From: Sphingomonas sp. SORGH_AS_0950
GTDB taxonomy: Bacteria > Pseudomonadota > Alphaproteobacteria > Sphingomonadales > Sphingomonadaceae
NCBI RefSeq assembly: GCF_030818415.1
Contig: NZ_JAUTAE010000001.1
Span: 870,501-934,500 of the forward strand
Direction of reading: 5' to 3'
Length of the DNA stretch: 64,000 nucleotides
The number at the start of each line of letters is the position of its first letter. The first letter of the stretch is position 1. The notes under the pieces were generated by a model. The model made no database searches, was not told the origin of the DNA, and saw nothing but the letters and a program-made list of their open reading frames with translations. Below are positions 27,835 to 38,632 of this stretch, one piece after another. Made by a program: the position numbers and the translations under genes.

Positions 27835-29180
27835 TCCTGCTCGCCGATGACGAACCCGCCTTCCAGCGGCTGACCGGTGCATGGCTGCGTGGCCTTGGCC
27901 ATGACGTGGAGGTCGTGGGCGATGGCGCCGCGGCGGTGGCGGCGTTCAGGGTCAAAGCCGCCGACCTCGTCCTGCTCGACCTCGCCATGCCGCCGCATCA
28001 TGATCCCGAAGCGGGCCTTGCACTGATCCCTTCCTTCGCGCCGGCCGCCGTGGTGGTGATGACCGGCCATGCCGATCATGCGCTGGCACTGAAGGCGGTC
28101 GAGGCGGGGGCGTGGGACTTTCTCGCCAAGCCGGTCGATCCCGACATGCTGCGCGTCGTCGTCGCCCGTGCGCTGGAGCGGGCGCGGCTTGCGCGCGAGG
28201 TCGCCGCCCTGCGGGCGCAAGCCGGGGCCGAGGAGGATATGGGGCTCGTCGGCACCTCACCGGCGATGGCGGGGTTGCGCGACCTGATCCGCCGCGTGGC
28301 GCCGACCCGCCTCCCAGCGCTGGTGCTGGGGCCGAGCGGCACGGGCAAGGAACTGGTCGCGCGCGCGATCCATGCCGCCTCGCCCCGCGCCACCCGGCCG
28401 CTGGTGACGATCCATTGCGGCGCGGTGCCGGCTGAGTTACTGGAAAGCGAGCTGTTCGGGCATCTGAAGGGCAGCTTCACCGGCGCGACCGCCGACCGGC
28501 CCGGCCTGATCGAGACGGCGCATGGCGGCACGCTGTTCCTAGACGAGATCGGCGAGATGCCCGCCGCGATGCAGGTCAAGCTCCTGCGCTTCCTCAACGA
28601 CGGCAGCTATCAGCCGGTCGGTGCCCGCGCTCCGCGCGAGGCCGATGTGCGCATTGTGGCTGCGACGCATCGCGACCTCGCCGCGGCCGTGGCGGAGGGC
28701 AGCTTCCGCGAGGACCTGTTCTATCGGCTGAAGGGCGTCGTGCTGCGCACGCCGTCGCTGGCCGAGCGTGCGACCGATGTACCGCTGCTCGCCAGATTGT
28801 TCCTGCAGCGGACGGCCCGAGGTCGGGCCAACTTCTCGCCGGACGCGCTGAATTGGTTGGCCGGCCGGGGATGGCGAGGCAACGTCCGCGAATTGCGCGC
28901 CGCCGTCGAATGCGCCACAGCACTGGCGATCCCGGGCGCGGCGGGCACCATCGTCACGGCCGCCGACCTCGCCTTCGCGGTCGGCGACGCTCCGTTGCCG
29001 GTGGAGAGCGTCGCCACCACCGCTCCCCAAAGTCTCGAAGAGGAAGTGGCCGCGCTGGAACATCGCCGCATCGTCGAGGCGCTCCAGCGCACCGGGCATA
29101 ACCACACCCATACAGCGCGCGAACTGGGCCTGTCGCGCGTCGGCCTGCTCAAGAAGATGGATCGGATGGGGCTGCGCTGA
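27831..29180 (+). CDS. NtrC-family sigma-54-dependent response regulator
   Basis: A 449-residue enhancer-binding protein. The receiver domain has phospho-acceptor D50 (VLLDLAMPP). The AAA+ domain has Walker A GPSGTGKE at 167-174, the sigma-54 contact loop GSFTGA at 214-219 (Ser replaces Ala of GAFTGA), and Walker B TLFLDEIGE near 234-242. A Fis-type HTH ends the protein (ALQRTGHNHTHTARELGLSRVGLLKKM). It should remodel RNA polymerase at sigma-54 promoters when phosphorylated by the kinase encoded upstream. The sigma-54-like sequences at 25982-26001 are its obvious candidate targets. Confidence 0.92.
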   Translation: MILLADDEPAFQRLTGAWLRGLGHDVEVVGDGAAAVAAFRVKAADLVLLDLAMPPHHDPEAGLALIPSFAPAAVVVMTGHADHALALKAVEAGAWDFLAKPVDPDMLRVVVARALERARLAREVAALRAQAGAEEDMGLVGTSPAMAGLRDLIRRVAPTRLPALVLGPSGTGKELVARAIHAASPRATRPLVTIHCGAVPAELLESELFGHLKGSFTGATADRPGLIETAHGGTLFLDEIGEMPAAMQVKLLRFLNDGSYQPVGARAPREADVRIVAATHRDLAAAVAEGSFREDLFYRLKGVVLRTPSLAERATDVPLLARLFLQRTARGRANFSPDALNWLAGRGWRGNVRELRAAVECATALAIPGAAGTIVTAADLAFAVGDAPLPVESVATTAPQSLEEEVAALEHRRIVEALQRTGHNHTHTARELGLSRVGLLKKMDRMGLR

Positions 29181-29203
29181 TTTCCGTCCCGTAACCGCGC
29201 CTG

Positions 29204-31294
29204 TCAGCCTCGCGCCCTACGGCCCGCCGACTGACGCGTCGGGCGCGCACAGCGCAGATGCTTCGGAAGGAGGTTGATGGTTTCGGGCGACGGCAGATGG
29301 CCGGTGACGATGGGCAGGCGGTCCACGACATCCGCCAGGATCTCCAGCCGCGTCGCTCCCGCATAGCGAACGGCATTTTCGCCGCCGATCTGCTGCCCAA
29401 GGAGGTCAGCCCGCGTCTCTTCGAAGGTCTGCAACGCCTTCAGCTCGGTGCTGACCATGTGTCGACCGCTATGCACCGCCTGGCCCGGCTTGATGAGCGT
29501 CAATAGCGGCTTGATCTTCAGCCAGATGGTGTTGAAGAACACATCGCCCAACGGTCGCCCCCCCTTGCCGGGCACAATTTCCGGAAAGAGATATTCTTCG
29601 CCCGCCGCCCGCATCGCGGCGACGTAGTCCAGCAGGCCGAGCCGGCGAAGCTCCGCGCAGATGGGAACCTTCCGAGTGCTCTTGGCCGTTTTGACCCGTC
29701 CGGCGCGGGTGTTGCGGATATCGAAATACGGGACGCCATCTTCCTCGCCGATGTCCTCGACTAGCAGCTTGCAAGCTTCCTCACGCCGCATACCCGAGTA
29801 CCAGACGATAGGCATGATCCAATAAGCCGCATCATGCCAAATCCGGCCGTCACTTCCCTTCGTGAACCGGTCGTCCAGCGTGGGGCTGCCGGTCCAGATT
29901 CCGAGAGCGAACAGCTCTTGCCCCTGCTGGATGGTGTAGGGATCACGCTCCGTCCGTTCGTCGCGCTCCTCTTCCACGAGAATGTAATCGGAGAAATCGA
30001 GCACCCGCATTTTCGTCTTGCTGGCCAGCCATGTGGACAGCTTTTTCAGGTTGGCAAAGTGCCTATTGATCGTACCGACATCCAATCCGATCGTGAAATT
30101 AATGGCTTCTTCGTGCTTCTCCGCCTCCTCCACCCGGTTGGCAGCCTCAAGGCAGATGTCTTCGATCTTCATCGGCTCGTGCCGCACGGACTTGTGATGC
30201 GTGGAAGGCATGCGGTTGAGCTGGTCGTAGAACCGGTTGAGATCCTCCTGCCTCGTTCGCGCCAAGGGCTTGCCGCCATTGGACTTGCCGAACAAGAAGG
30301 CTGCCGCCTTAAACTGACGCCGCTGACTGTCGGCCCAAGTCTTCGCCTGCGACTTGGGCTTGTTAGCGGCCGCTTTGGTCACGGTGGCGCGCCCTCGGGC
30401 CTTTGGCTTGAGGCTCATATACGCCTCAACTACCTCCAACGGGCTCATGCGCGCGTAGCGCTGCCTTTCCGCTTTCTCGTCCTCCCCATCCTCCTCATCC
30501 CATTGCTCGGGATCGGCCGCGACATTCGCCGCCGTCTGCGCGGACATGGCGGCTGGCGTTGGAGCTACGATTTGTGCAGGCGAAGGAGCCGCCGCGCCAA
30601 GGGATCGCATAATGGTCGCCGCGACGGCCATTCGATTTGCCATATCCTGCAACGCCGGATCGCCGTACGACGCCGCAGCCGCCGCTCGCGCCTGACACAT
30701 GATCTGACGGGCGGCCTCACTCCGGTCGCCGGAGTCGTCGACACCCACGCAACGCAACAGGTCTCGCGCTTCGTTGAGCAGGTGCTCGGGCAATTCGGGG
30801 GTTCGACCGAGCATCGCATAGAGATGCCCGCGAGCTTCGTCGTCCAAGTCGGCAAAGCGGCGATCGAAGCCGCCTACATAATCGATACCAAGAAAATCGG
30901 TGAAGCCATTGTCGGCAAAATCGCGGTTCACCGCACTATAGATGGCCCGCATCTGCGCGAAGCGTTCCGCGACATGGCCTTCGCCGTCCTGCTGGATCGA
31001 CTGGTGCTGATAGGCCAGCATATTTCGGTAGCGGATCATCTCCTCCTGGAATACGGCACTGGCTTGGTCGGCGGTTAGGCCGTCTCGCTCAATCTTCTCG
31101 TACAGGCTCATCCGCACCGTCTCGCTCTGCCCGGTCATCGCGACCGCGCGTCGACGCGCGACCGGCTGATCCTTCGTCAGAAGGCTGACCATCATTACTA
31201 CGGTTATAGGTTTTGCGCTCGCTGGCGCCAAACGCAGTCTTCGCCGCCACCAATAGACCGCGCTGCGGCGGGTGACGTTCTCGATCGCTGGCAT
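29204..31294 (-). CDS. Tyrosine recombinase (site-specific integrase), large type
   Basis: A 696-residue integrase. The catalytic domain has R503 (YSGMRREEA), H608-x-x-R611 (HSGRHMV) and a probable nucleophile Y644 (AVRYAGAT). The N-terminal 450 residues are unusually long, with a basic start (VYWWRRRLRLA), an Ala/Pro-rich middle and a SAM-like core-binding region (KKLSTWLASKTKMRVLD). It is transcribed away from tRNA-Gln, whose 3' end lies about 110 bp upstream of its ATG, the usual layout of a tRNA-integrated island. No distal attachment site is seen. A perfect 34-bp palindrome lies immediately before the gene. Confidence 0.9.
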   Translation of the reverse strand: MPAIENVTRRSAVYWWRRRLRLAPASAKPITVVMMVSLLTKDQPVARRRAVAMTGQSETVRMSLYEKIERDGLTADQASAVFQEEMIRYRNMLAYQHQSIQQDGEGHVAERFAQMRAIYSAVNRDFADNGFTDFLGIDYVGGFDRRFADLDDEARGHLYAMLGRTPELPEHLLNEARDLLRCVGVDDSGDRSEAARQIMCQARAAAAASYGDPALQDMANRMAVAATIMRSLGAAAPSPAQIVAPTPAAMSAQTAANVAADPEQWDEEDGEDEKAERQRYARMSPLEVVEAYMSLKPKARGRATVTKAAANKPKSQAKTWADSQRRQFKAAAFLFGKSNGGKPLARTRQEDLNRFYDQLNRMPSTHHKSVRHEPMKIEDICLEAANRVEEAEKHEEAINFTIGLDVGTINRHFANLKKLSTWLASKTKMRVLDFSDYILVEEERDERTERDPYTIQQGQELFALGIWTGSPTLDDRFTKGSDGRIWHDAAYWIMPIVWYSGMRREEACKLLVEDIGEEDGVPYFDIRNTRAGRVKTAKSTRKVPICAELRRLGLLDYVAAMRAAGEEYLFPEIVPGKGGRPLGDVFFNTIWLKIKPLLTLIKPGQAVHSGRHMVSTELKALQTFEETRADLLGQQIGGENAVRYAGATRLEILADVVDRLPIVTGHLPSPETINLLPKHLRCARPTRQSAGRRARG

Positions 31295-31306
31295 CAGGGA
31301 CTGGCT

Positions 31307-31340
31307 CCATCGACTGGCGTCAGTTGACGCCAGTCGATGG
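31307..31340. promoter_or_regulatory. Perfect 34-bp palindrome upstream of integrase
   Basis: CCATCGACTGGCGTCA, a GT spacer, then the exact reverse complement. It lies 12 bp upstream of the integrase ATG, where it could be an operator for self-repression or part of the recombination site. No T run follows on either strand. Confidence 0.6.
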
Positions 31341-31405
31341 TTGAATCCCTGCCAAGTTACCGAAAACCGCAGTTTTCCGTCCCCTTAGCTGGGGCAATCA
31401 GTGCT

Positions 31406-31480
31406 TGGCTGGGGCGGCAGGATTCGAACCTGCGTATGACGGTACCAAAAACCGTTGCCTTACCGCTTGGCGACGCCCCA
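31406..31480 (-). tRNA. tRNA-Gln (TTG)
   Basis: A 75-nt cloverleaf including the encoded CCA. Acceptor TGGGGCG pairs with CGCCCCA, the anticodon stem ACGGT/ACCGT encloses loop TTTTGGT with anticodon TTG, and the T arm is GCAGG-TTCGAAT-CCTGC. It reads CAA codons. Its 3' end faces the integrase, marking the edge of the accessory region. Confidence 0.96.
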
Positions 31481-31544
31481 GTGGAGAGGCGCGCCTTATA
31501 CCGGGCGCGCCGCTCTTGAAAAGCCCCTATTGCGGGGAAAATCG

Positions 31545-32642
31545 TCAGCCCAGGCGGCGCATCCAGCCGTGCGGATCGGGGGCCTGGCCGCGCTGGATCG
31601 ATACCAGCTGGTCGCGCAGGCGGGTGGTCAGCTGGCCGGGACCGCCGCTGCCGATGGTGAAGCGGCCCGCGGGCTCGGCGACGCTGCCGATCGGGGTGAC
31701 GACCGCCGCCGTGCCGCAGGCGAACGCCTCGACCAGGCGACCGGTGGCGGCGTCGGCACGCCACTGGTCGATGGCATAGGGCTCCTCACGCACGGTCAGG
31801 CCCTGCGCGCGCGCGATGGTCAGGATCGAATCGCGGGTGATGCCGGGCAGGATCGTGCCGGTCAGCGGCGGCGTGACCAGCGAGCCGTCGTCGAACACGA
31901 AGAAGACGTTCATGCCGCCCAGTTCCTCGACCCAGCGGCGCTCGACCGCGTCGAGGAAGACGACCTGGTCACACCCGTTGGCGATCGCTTCCTTCTGCGC
32001 GAGCAGGCTGGCGGCATAGTTGCCGCCACACTTGGCCGCGCCCGTGCCGCCGGGAGCCGCGCGGGTATAGCCCTGGCTGACCCAGATCGACACGGCGGGC
32101 GCGCCGCCCTTGAAATAGGCGCCCACCGACGAGGCGATGACCATGTAGAGATATTCGGATGAGGGCTTCACGCCCAGGAAGACCTCGCTGGCGAACATGA
32201 AGGGGCGCAGATAGAGCGCACCGCCGTCCTGCTCGGGAATCCAGTTGCGCTCCACCTCGACCAATCGCTCGACCGATTCCAGGAATAGGTCCTCGGGCAG
32301 TTCGGGCATCGCCATGCGCCGCGCCGAATCCTGGAAGCGGCGGGCATTGGCCTCGGGCCGGAACAGCGCGGTGCCGCCATCGGCCAAGCGATAGGCCTTC
32401 ATCCCCTCGAAGATCTCTTGCGCATAATGCAGGACCGAGGCGGCCGGATCGACCTGGAGGGGCACGCGCGCGGTAATCTGCGCGTCGTGCCAGCCCTTGT
32501 CGTCGCTGTAGCGGATCAGGGCCATGTGATCGGTGAAAACGCGCCCGAAGCCGGGATCGACCAAACGCGCCGTCCGCTCGCTCGCCTCGACCGGGGTCTG
32601 GCTAGGATCGAACCGAAACGTAAGGGATTGATGCGCTTCCAT
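31545..32642 (-). CDS. ilvE: Branched-chain amino acid aminotransferase
   Basis: PLP enzyme for the last step of valine, leucine and isoleucine synthesis (and the first step of their breakdown). The 365-residue product is of the longer IlvE type: SVLHYAQEIFEGMKAYR, the PLP Lys region GAAKCGGNYAASLLAQ, LGGMNVFFVF, and TLPGITRDSIL-like LTGTILPGITRDSI. ATG 32642 with AGAG upstream is preferred over a TTG six bases earlier. It is divergent from the MarR gene, with 57 bp between them. Confidence 0.94.
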   Translation of the reverse strand: MEAHQSLTFRFDPSQTPVEASERTARLVDPGFGRVFTDHMALIRYSDDKGWHDAQITARVPLQVDPAASVLHYAQEIFEGMKAYRLADGGTALFRPEANARRFQDSARRMAMPELPEDLFLESVERLVEVERNWIPEQDGGALYLRPFMFASEVFLGVKPSSEYLYMVIASSVGAYFKGGAPAVSIWVSQGYTRAAPGGTGAAKCGGNYAASLLAQKEAIANGCDQVVFLDAVERRWVEELGGMNVFFVFDDGSLVTPPLTGTILPGITRDSILTIARAQGLTVREEPYAIDQWRADAATGRLVEAFACGTAAVVTPIGSVAEPAGRFTIGSGGPGQLTTRLRDQLVSIQRGQAPDPHGWMRRLG

Positions 32643-32699
32643 GATCAACTCTCTGTTTTGGGTTGCCGTGGCCTAGGCGCTGTGAGTAGACGGGTCAAC

Positions 32700-33197
32700 A
32701 TGGCTGCCTCGAACCAGTCCGCATCGGCACAGTTTCTTCGTGAACCCGAACTCCGCAGGGGTATGGAATTGCTGTATTTCGGCAATAGCCACCTCGTGCG
32801 ATCCATCGATCGTGGCCTCGCCGCGCAAGGGCTGGGGCGCGCGCATCACCGCGCGCTCTATTTCATGGCGCGGCGGCCCGACATGACGGTCAGCGAGCTG
32901 TTATCGCTCCTGGCCATCACCAAGCAATCGTTGGGGCGCGTGCTCAACGAACTGGCGAGCCGCGACCTAGTGGAAACGCGGCCGGGCGACCGCGACCGGC
33001 GGCAAAGGCTGCTGCGGCTGACCCCGGCGGGTGCGGCCATGGAGGCCGAGCTGTTCGACGCGTTGCGCGAGAAGCTGGCCAAGGCCTATGCCCGCGCGGG
33101 GCAGCAGGCGGTGACCGGGTTCTGGACGGTGCTGGAGGGGTTCATTCCGGAGAATGAACGCGCCCGGATCGAGGAACTGCGTTCCAACGACGGTTGA
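32700..33197 (+). CDS. MarR-family transcriptional regulator
   Basis: A 165-residue winged-helix regulator. The HTH spans about residues 60-90 (MTVSELLSLLAITKQSLGRVLNELASRDL), and the wing is ETRPGDRDRRQRLLRLTPAG, typical of MarR. Flanking helices for dimerisation are present (HLVRSIDRGLAAQGLGRAHHRAL). It is divergent from ilvE and could regulate it or itself. Ligand unknown. Confidence 0.88.
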   Translation: MAASNQSASAQFLREPELRRGMELLYFGNSHLVRSIDRGLAAQGLGRAHHRALYFMARRPDMTVSELLSLLAITKQSLGRVLNELASRDLVETRPGDRDRRQRLLRLTPAGAAMEAELFDALREKLAKAYARAGQQAVTGFWTVLEGFIPENERARIEELRSNDG

Positions 33198-33267
33198 TTT
33201 CGGTTCACGCGAAGGCGCGATGGCGCGAAGAGGTTTGTCGCGCGAAGGTGGTGTTGCGAGCGAGGCC

Positions 33268-34252
33268 CTAGGTGTTTAGTCCCGGGGAGTGGCGGTACGG
33301 ATCGATTTTGAATCGGCTCGGGTTTTCTGTCCAGATGCGTGTGACATATTCGTAGGGTGTGAGGCCGCGGAGCGTCTTCAACCGGCGGGCATGGTTGTAG
33401 GCGTCGATGAACAGCTGGAGGTGCTGTCGAAGCTGGTCATGGCTGTCGTAGTGATAGCGTTTGACCGTTGCGTCCTCGATGGTGCGGTTCATCCGTTCGA
33501 CCTGGCCGTTGGTCCAGGGATGGTTCGGCTTGGTGAGCCGATGCTCGATCTCATGCCGCCAGCAGGCGCGATCGAAGGGATGGCCGCGCAGGCGTGCCGT
33601 GGGTCCGTCACGGTTCTTCGGCAGGTCTGCGAACTGGATGCCGTTGTCGGTCAGCACGGTGTGGATGTCATAGGGCATCGCCTCGACCAGCTCGTCGAGG
33701 AAGGCGACGGCCCCGGCAACGTTGGCCTTGTCCTTGAGCCTGGCAAAAGCGAGCTTCGAAGTCCGGTCGATGGCGACGAACAGGTAGAGCTTGCCTTCCC
33801 CGGTGCGGACCTCTGCGATGTCGATGTGGAAGTAGCCGATCGGGTAGGCCTTGAACTTCTGCCTGGCTGGTTGGTCGCCATCCACCTCGGGCAACCGGCT
33901 GATCCCATGCCGCTGCAGGCAATGGTGTAGAGCGGAGCGGGTCAGGTGCGGGATCGTCGGCTGGAGGCCGTAGAGACAGTCCCCCGCCTACGCGGGGGCA
34001 GGCTAACGGCAGCAGTGTGTGGCGCCGGAACGCCACGATCATCGCTTCCTCCTCGATCGTGAGGACGGTGGAATGAATGGCCTTCGGCCCCATCGGGGCA
34101 TCGCTGACGCTCGCTCTCTTGCGCCACTTCTGCACGGTGGTCGGGCTAATCCCGTGTCGTCGCGCCAGCGCCCTTACGCTCTCTTCACTCCGCTGTATCG
34201 CTCGACGGACTGCCTCCGTCGTGCGGGCGCTCCCGTGTAGAACCTGCGCCAT
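33268..34252 (-). pseudogene. IS481-family transposase, frameshifted (copy 2)
   Basis: From ATG 34252 the frame reads MAQVLHGSARTTEAVRRAIQ, then an HTH (SVRALARRHGISPTTVQKWR) and FRRHTLLPL. There the inserted hairpin shifts it, and the remaining DDE core (HIDIAEV, VLTDNGIQF, NGQVERMNRTIE) continues in another frame from about 33894. All catalytic residues are present. The terminal TAG codon lies in the flanking CCTAGG (33268-33270), not in the element. The copy is probably not autonomous unless frameshifting occurs. Confidence 0.87.
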
Positions 34253-34308
34253 TGCTCCTCCCGCCATGCATGATGGTCAAACGTACCACCACACTGCGGG
34301 ATCAAACA
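33273..34308 (-). mobile_element. IS481-family element, copy 2, full length
   Basis: A 1,036-bp element with inverted termini TGTTTAGTCCCG (left) and TGTTTGATCCCG (right end, complemented). It is flanked by CCTAGG at 33267-33272 and 34309-34314, a 6-bp duplication that fits the NCTAGN target known for IS481. It carries a single transposase gene on the minus strand, interrupted by a GC-rich hairpin at 33981-33998. It inserted between the MarR gene and the TPR gene, beside a small hairpin. Confidence 0.93.
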
Positions 34309-34314
34309 CCTAGG

Positions 34315-34334
34315 CCTCCCCTTTTCAGGGGAGG
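34315..34334. terminator. Hairpin after TPR gene
   Basis: CCTCCCC-TTTTCA-GGGGAGG forms a 7-bp stem 9 bp downstream of the TPR gene stop. No T run follows. The IS481 copy inserted right next to it. Confidence 0.4.
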
Positions 34335-34342
34335 AATTCGAG

Positions 34343-34840
34343 TTAAGGCGTCGGCGGGGTCTTGCTGTCGACCTGCGCGGTCGTGACTGGGGGGCCCTTG
34401 GCGATCAGCGCGGCGAGCGCGGTGGCATCGCCGCAATCCTGTTTGCACAGCGTCTTGATCTTGGCGAGATTGTCCTTGGCGCGGGCGATCGCGCCCTTCT
34501 GCACCAGGGCTTCACCCTGACCGCGCAGCGCGCGCGTGTCGTTCGGGTCGAGCAGCAGCGCCTCGCGATACAGCCGGATCGCCTTGCCCGGCAGACCTCG
34601 CGCATCGGCGACCTCGGCGAGCAGCACGAAGGCGGCGCGGTTGCGCGGATCGACCGTCACCGCCGTTTCCAGAATGTCGGTCGCACCGTCGAGATTGCCC
34701 GCCGCCTTCAGGCTGCGCCCCTGCTCCAGCAATTGCAGCGACCGGGCATCGATCTGGCTGTCGGGACGCTGGCCGCTGAGCGACGTGGAAAGCGAGACCA
34801 CCGCCAATGCGGCGGCGGCGGCCAGGGACGTCAAACGCAT
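34343..34840 (-). CDS. Exported TPR-repeat protein
   Basis: A 165-residue protein with a signal-like N-terminus (LTSLAAAAALAVVSLSTSLSG). About three tetratricopeptide repeats follow between residues 35 and 135 (LEQGRSLKAAGNLDGATDILETAV; FVLLAEVADARGLPGKAIRLYREAL; LRGQGEALVQKGAIARAKDNLAKI), and a Cys pair CKQDC near 137. TPRs mediate protein contacts. The partner is unknown. It lies 32 bp after rsmB on the same strand, so co-transcription is likely. Confidence 0.82.
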   Translation of the reverse strand: MRLTSLAAAAALAVVSLSTSLSGQRPDSQIDARSLQLLEQGRSLKAAGNLDGATDILETAVTVDPRNRAAFVLLAEVADARGLPGKAIRLYREALLLDPNDTRALRGQGEALVQKGAIARAKDNLAKIKTLCKQDCGDATALAALIAKGPPVTTAQVDSKTPPTP

Positions 34841-34872
34841 GAGGAACTCCGGACTGGGCACGAAGCCGGATG

Positions 34873-36060
34873 CTAGCATGGTGCCCGGAGGCAGGCGACA
34901 AAAAAGCCGTCGGTGCCGTGCGTCGCGGGATCGAGGCGACGGCCCGGCCCATGGCCCGTACCGATCGCGGGTTCGATAGGCGCGGCCACCCAGCCGGGAT
35001 GCCGCGCGAGAAAGGCGGCGACCTGGTCGCTCCCTTCGGCATCGAGCAGCGAGCAGACGATATAGACCATCCGCCCGCCCGGCTTCACCAGCCCCGCGCC
35101 GATCGTCATCACCTGTTCCTGCATCGCGCGCAGCCGCTGCAATCGCTCCGGGGTCAGCCGCCACCGTGCTTCGGGATTGCGCCGCCAGGTGCCGGTGCCC
35201 GAACAGGGCGCATCGATCAGGACGCCATCGGCCTTGCCCGCCCAGTCGGCCAGCATCTCGGCCTCGTGCCCCGGATTGAGCAAGCGGCTCTCGATGATGC
35301 TCGCCCCCGCCCGCTCGGCGCGCGGCGGCAGTTTCTGGAGCCGCGCCCGGTCGATGTCGCAGGCGACCAGCGCGCCCTGATTGGCCATGGCGGCGGCCAG
35401 TTGGAGCGTCTTGCCCCCCGCCCCGGCGCACAGGTCGACCAGCCATTCGCCGGGTTTGGCGTTCAGCGCCGCGCCGACCAGCTGGCTGCCCTCGTCCTGC
35501 ACCTCGACCAGTCCGGCGCGATAGAGGTCGGACGACTCCACCGCCGTCCCGTTGGGCAGGCGGATGCCGAGCGGGGCGAGCAGCGTGGCCGCGCCCTCGG
35601 GCCATTGCTCCAGCACCGCCTCGCGCGTGGTCGCTAGGCTGTTGACGCGCAGATCGAGCGGCGCGCGGTCGACCAGCGCGGCCTGCCGGGCCGCATCCAG
35701 CCCGGACGCGGTCAGCGCCTCGACCAGCCAGCCCGGCGCCACCCCGCCCTCGGCGCGCGGTTCATCGGGCGCGATCGGCGCGGGGCCATGGCCCGCCCCG
35801 TCGAAGGTCGCCGCCACCGCTGGATCGCGATCGGCGACCGCCAGCATCGCAGCCCGGCCCGAAACCGGCATCGGTCCGGCCTGCCGGATCGCGGCATAGA
35901 CCAGCTCGCGCACCGCCCGCCGGTCCTTCGACCCGGCATAGCGACGCGTCGCGAAATAGCGCGCGATCAGCGTGTCCGCCGCCGCACCGCCGCTGGCGGC
36001 GGCGGCGACGATCTCGTCCAGCAGTTCGATCGCCGCCTGGGTGCGGGCACCGGGGGTCAT
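34873..36060 (-). CDS. rsmB: 16S rRNA m5C967 methyltransferase family protein (RsmB/NOL1-NOP2-Sun)
   Basis: SAM-dependent rRNA cytosine C5 methyltransferase of 395 residues. The N-terminal NusB-like part is short (ARYFATRRYAGSKDRRAVRELVYAA). The catalytic domain has VDLCAGAGGKTLQLAA, IDAPCSGTGTWRRNPEARW and the second catalytic Cys in MVYIVCSLLDAEG. It follows guaB by 18 bp on the same strand. Related paralogues (RsmF) exist, so the exact target site is inferred from domain order. Confidence 0.85.
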   Translation of the reverse strand: MTPGARTQAAIELLDEIVAAAASGGAAADTLIARYFATRRYAGSKDRRAVRELVYAAIRQAGPMPVSGRAAMLAVADRDPAVAATFDGAGHGPAPIAPDEPRAEGGVAPGWLVEALTASGLDAARQAALVDRAPLDLRVNSLATTREAVLEQWPEGAATLLAPLGIRLPNGTAVESSDLYRAGLVEVQDEGSQLVGAALNAKPGEWLVDLCAGAGGKTLQLAAAMANQGALVACDIDRARLQKLPPRAERAGASIIESRLLNPGHEAEMLADWAGKADGVLIDAPCSGTGTWRRNPEARWRLTPERLQRLRAMQEQVMTIGAGLVKPGGRMVYIVCSLLDAEGSDQVAAFLARHPGWVAAPIEPAIGTGHGPGRRLDPATHGTDGFFVACLRAPC

Positions 36061-36078
36061 GCGCGGGCGTCCCTCGGC

Positions 36079-38628
<2,550 letters not shown>

Positions 38629-38632
<4 letters not shown>

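Noticed and set aside
31388..31416. Repeated GCTGGGGC beside tRNA-Gln considered as an att duplicate
   Set aside because: Only 8 bp long and 20 bp apart; too short and too close to be the two ends of an island.
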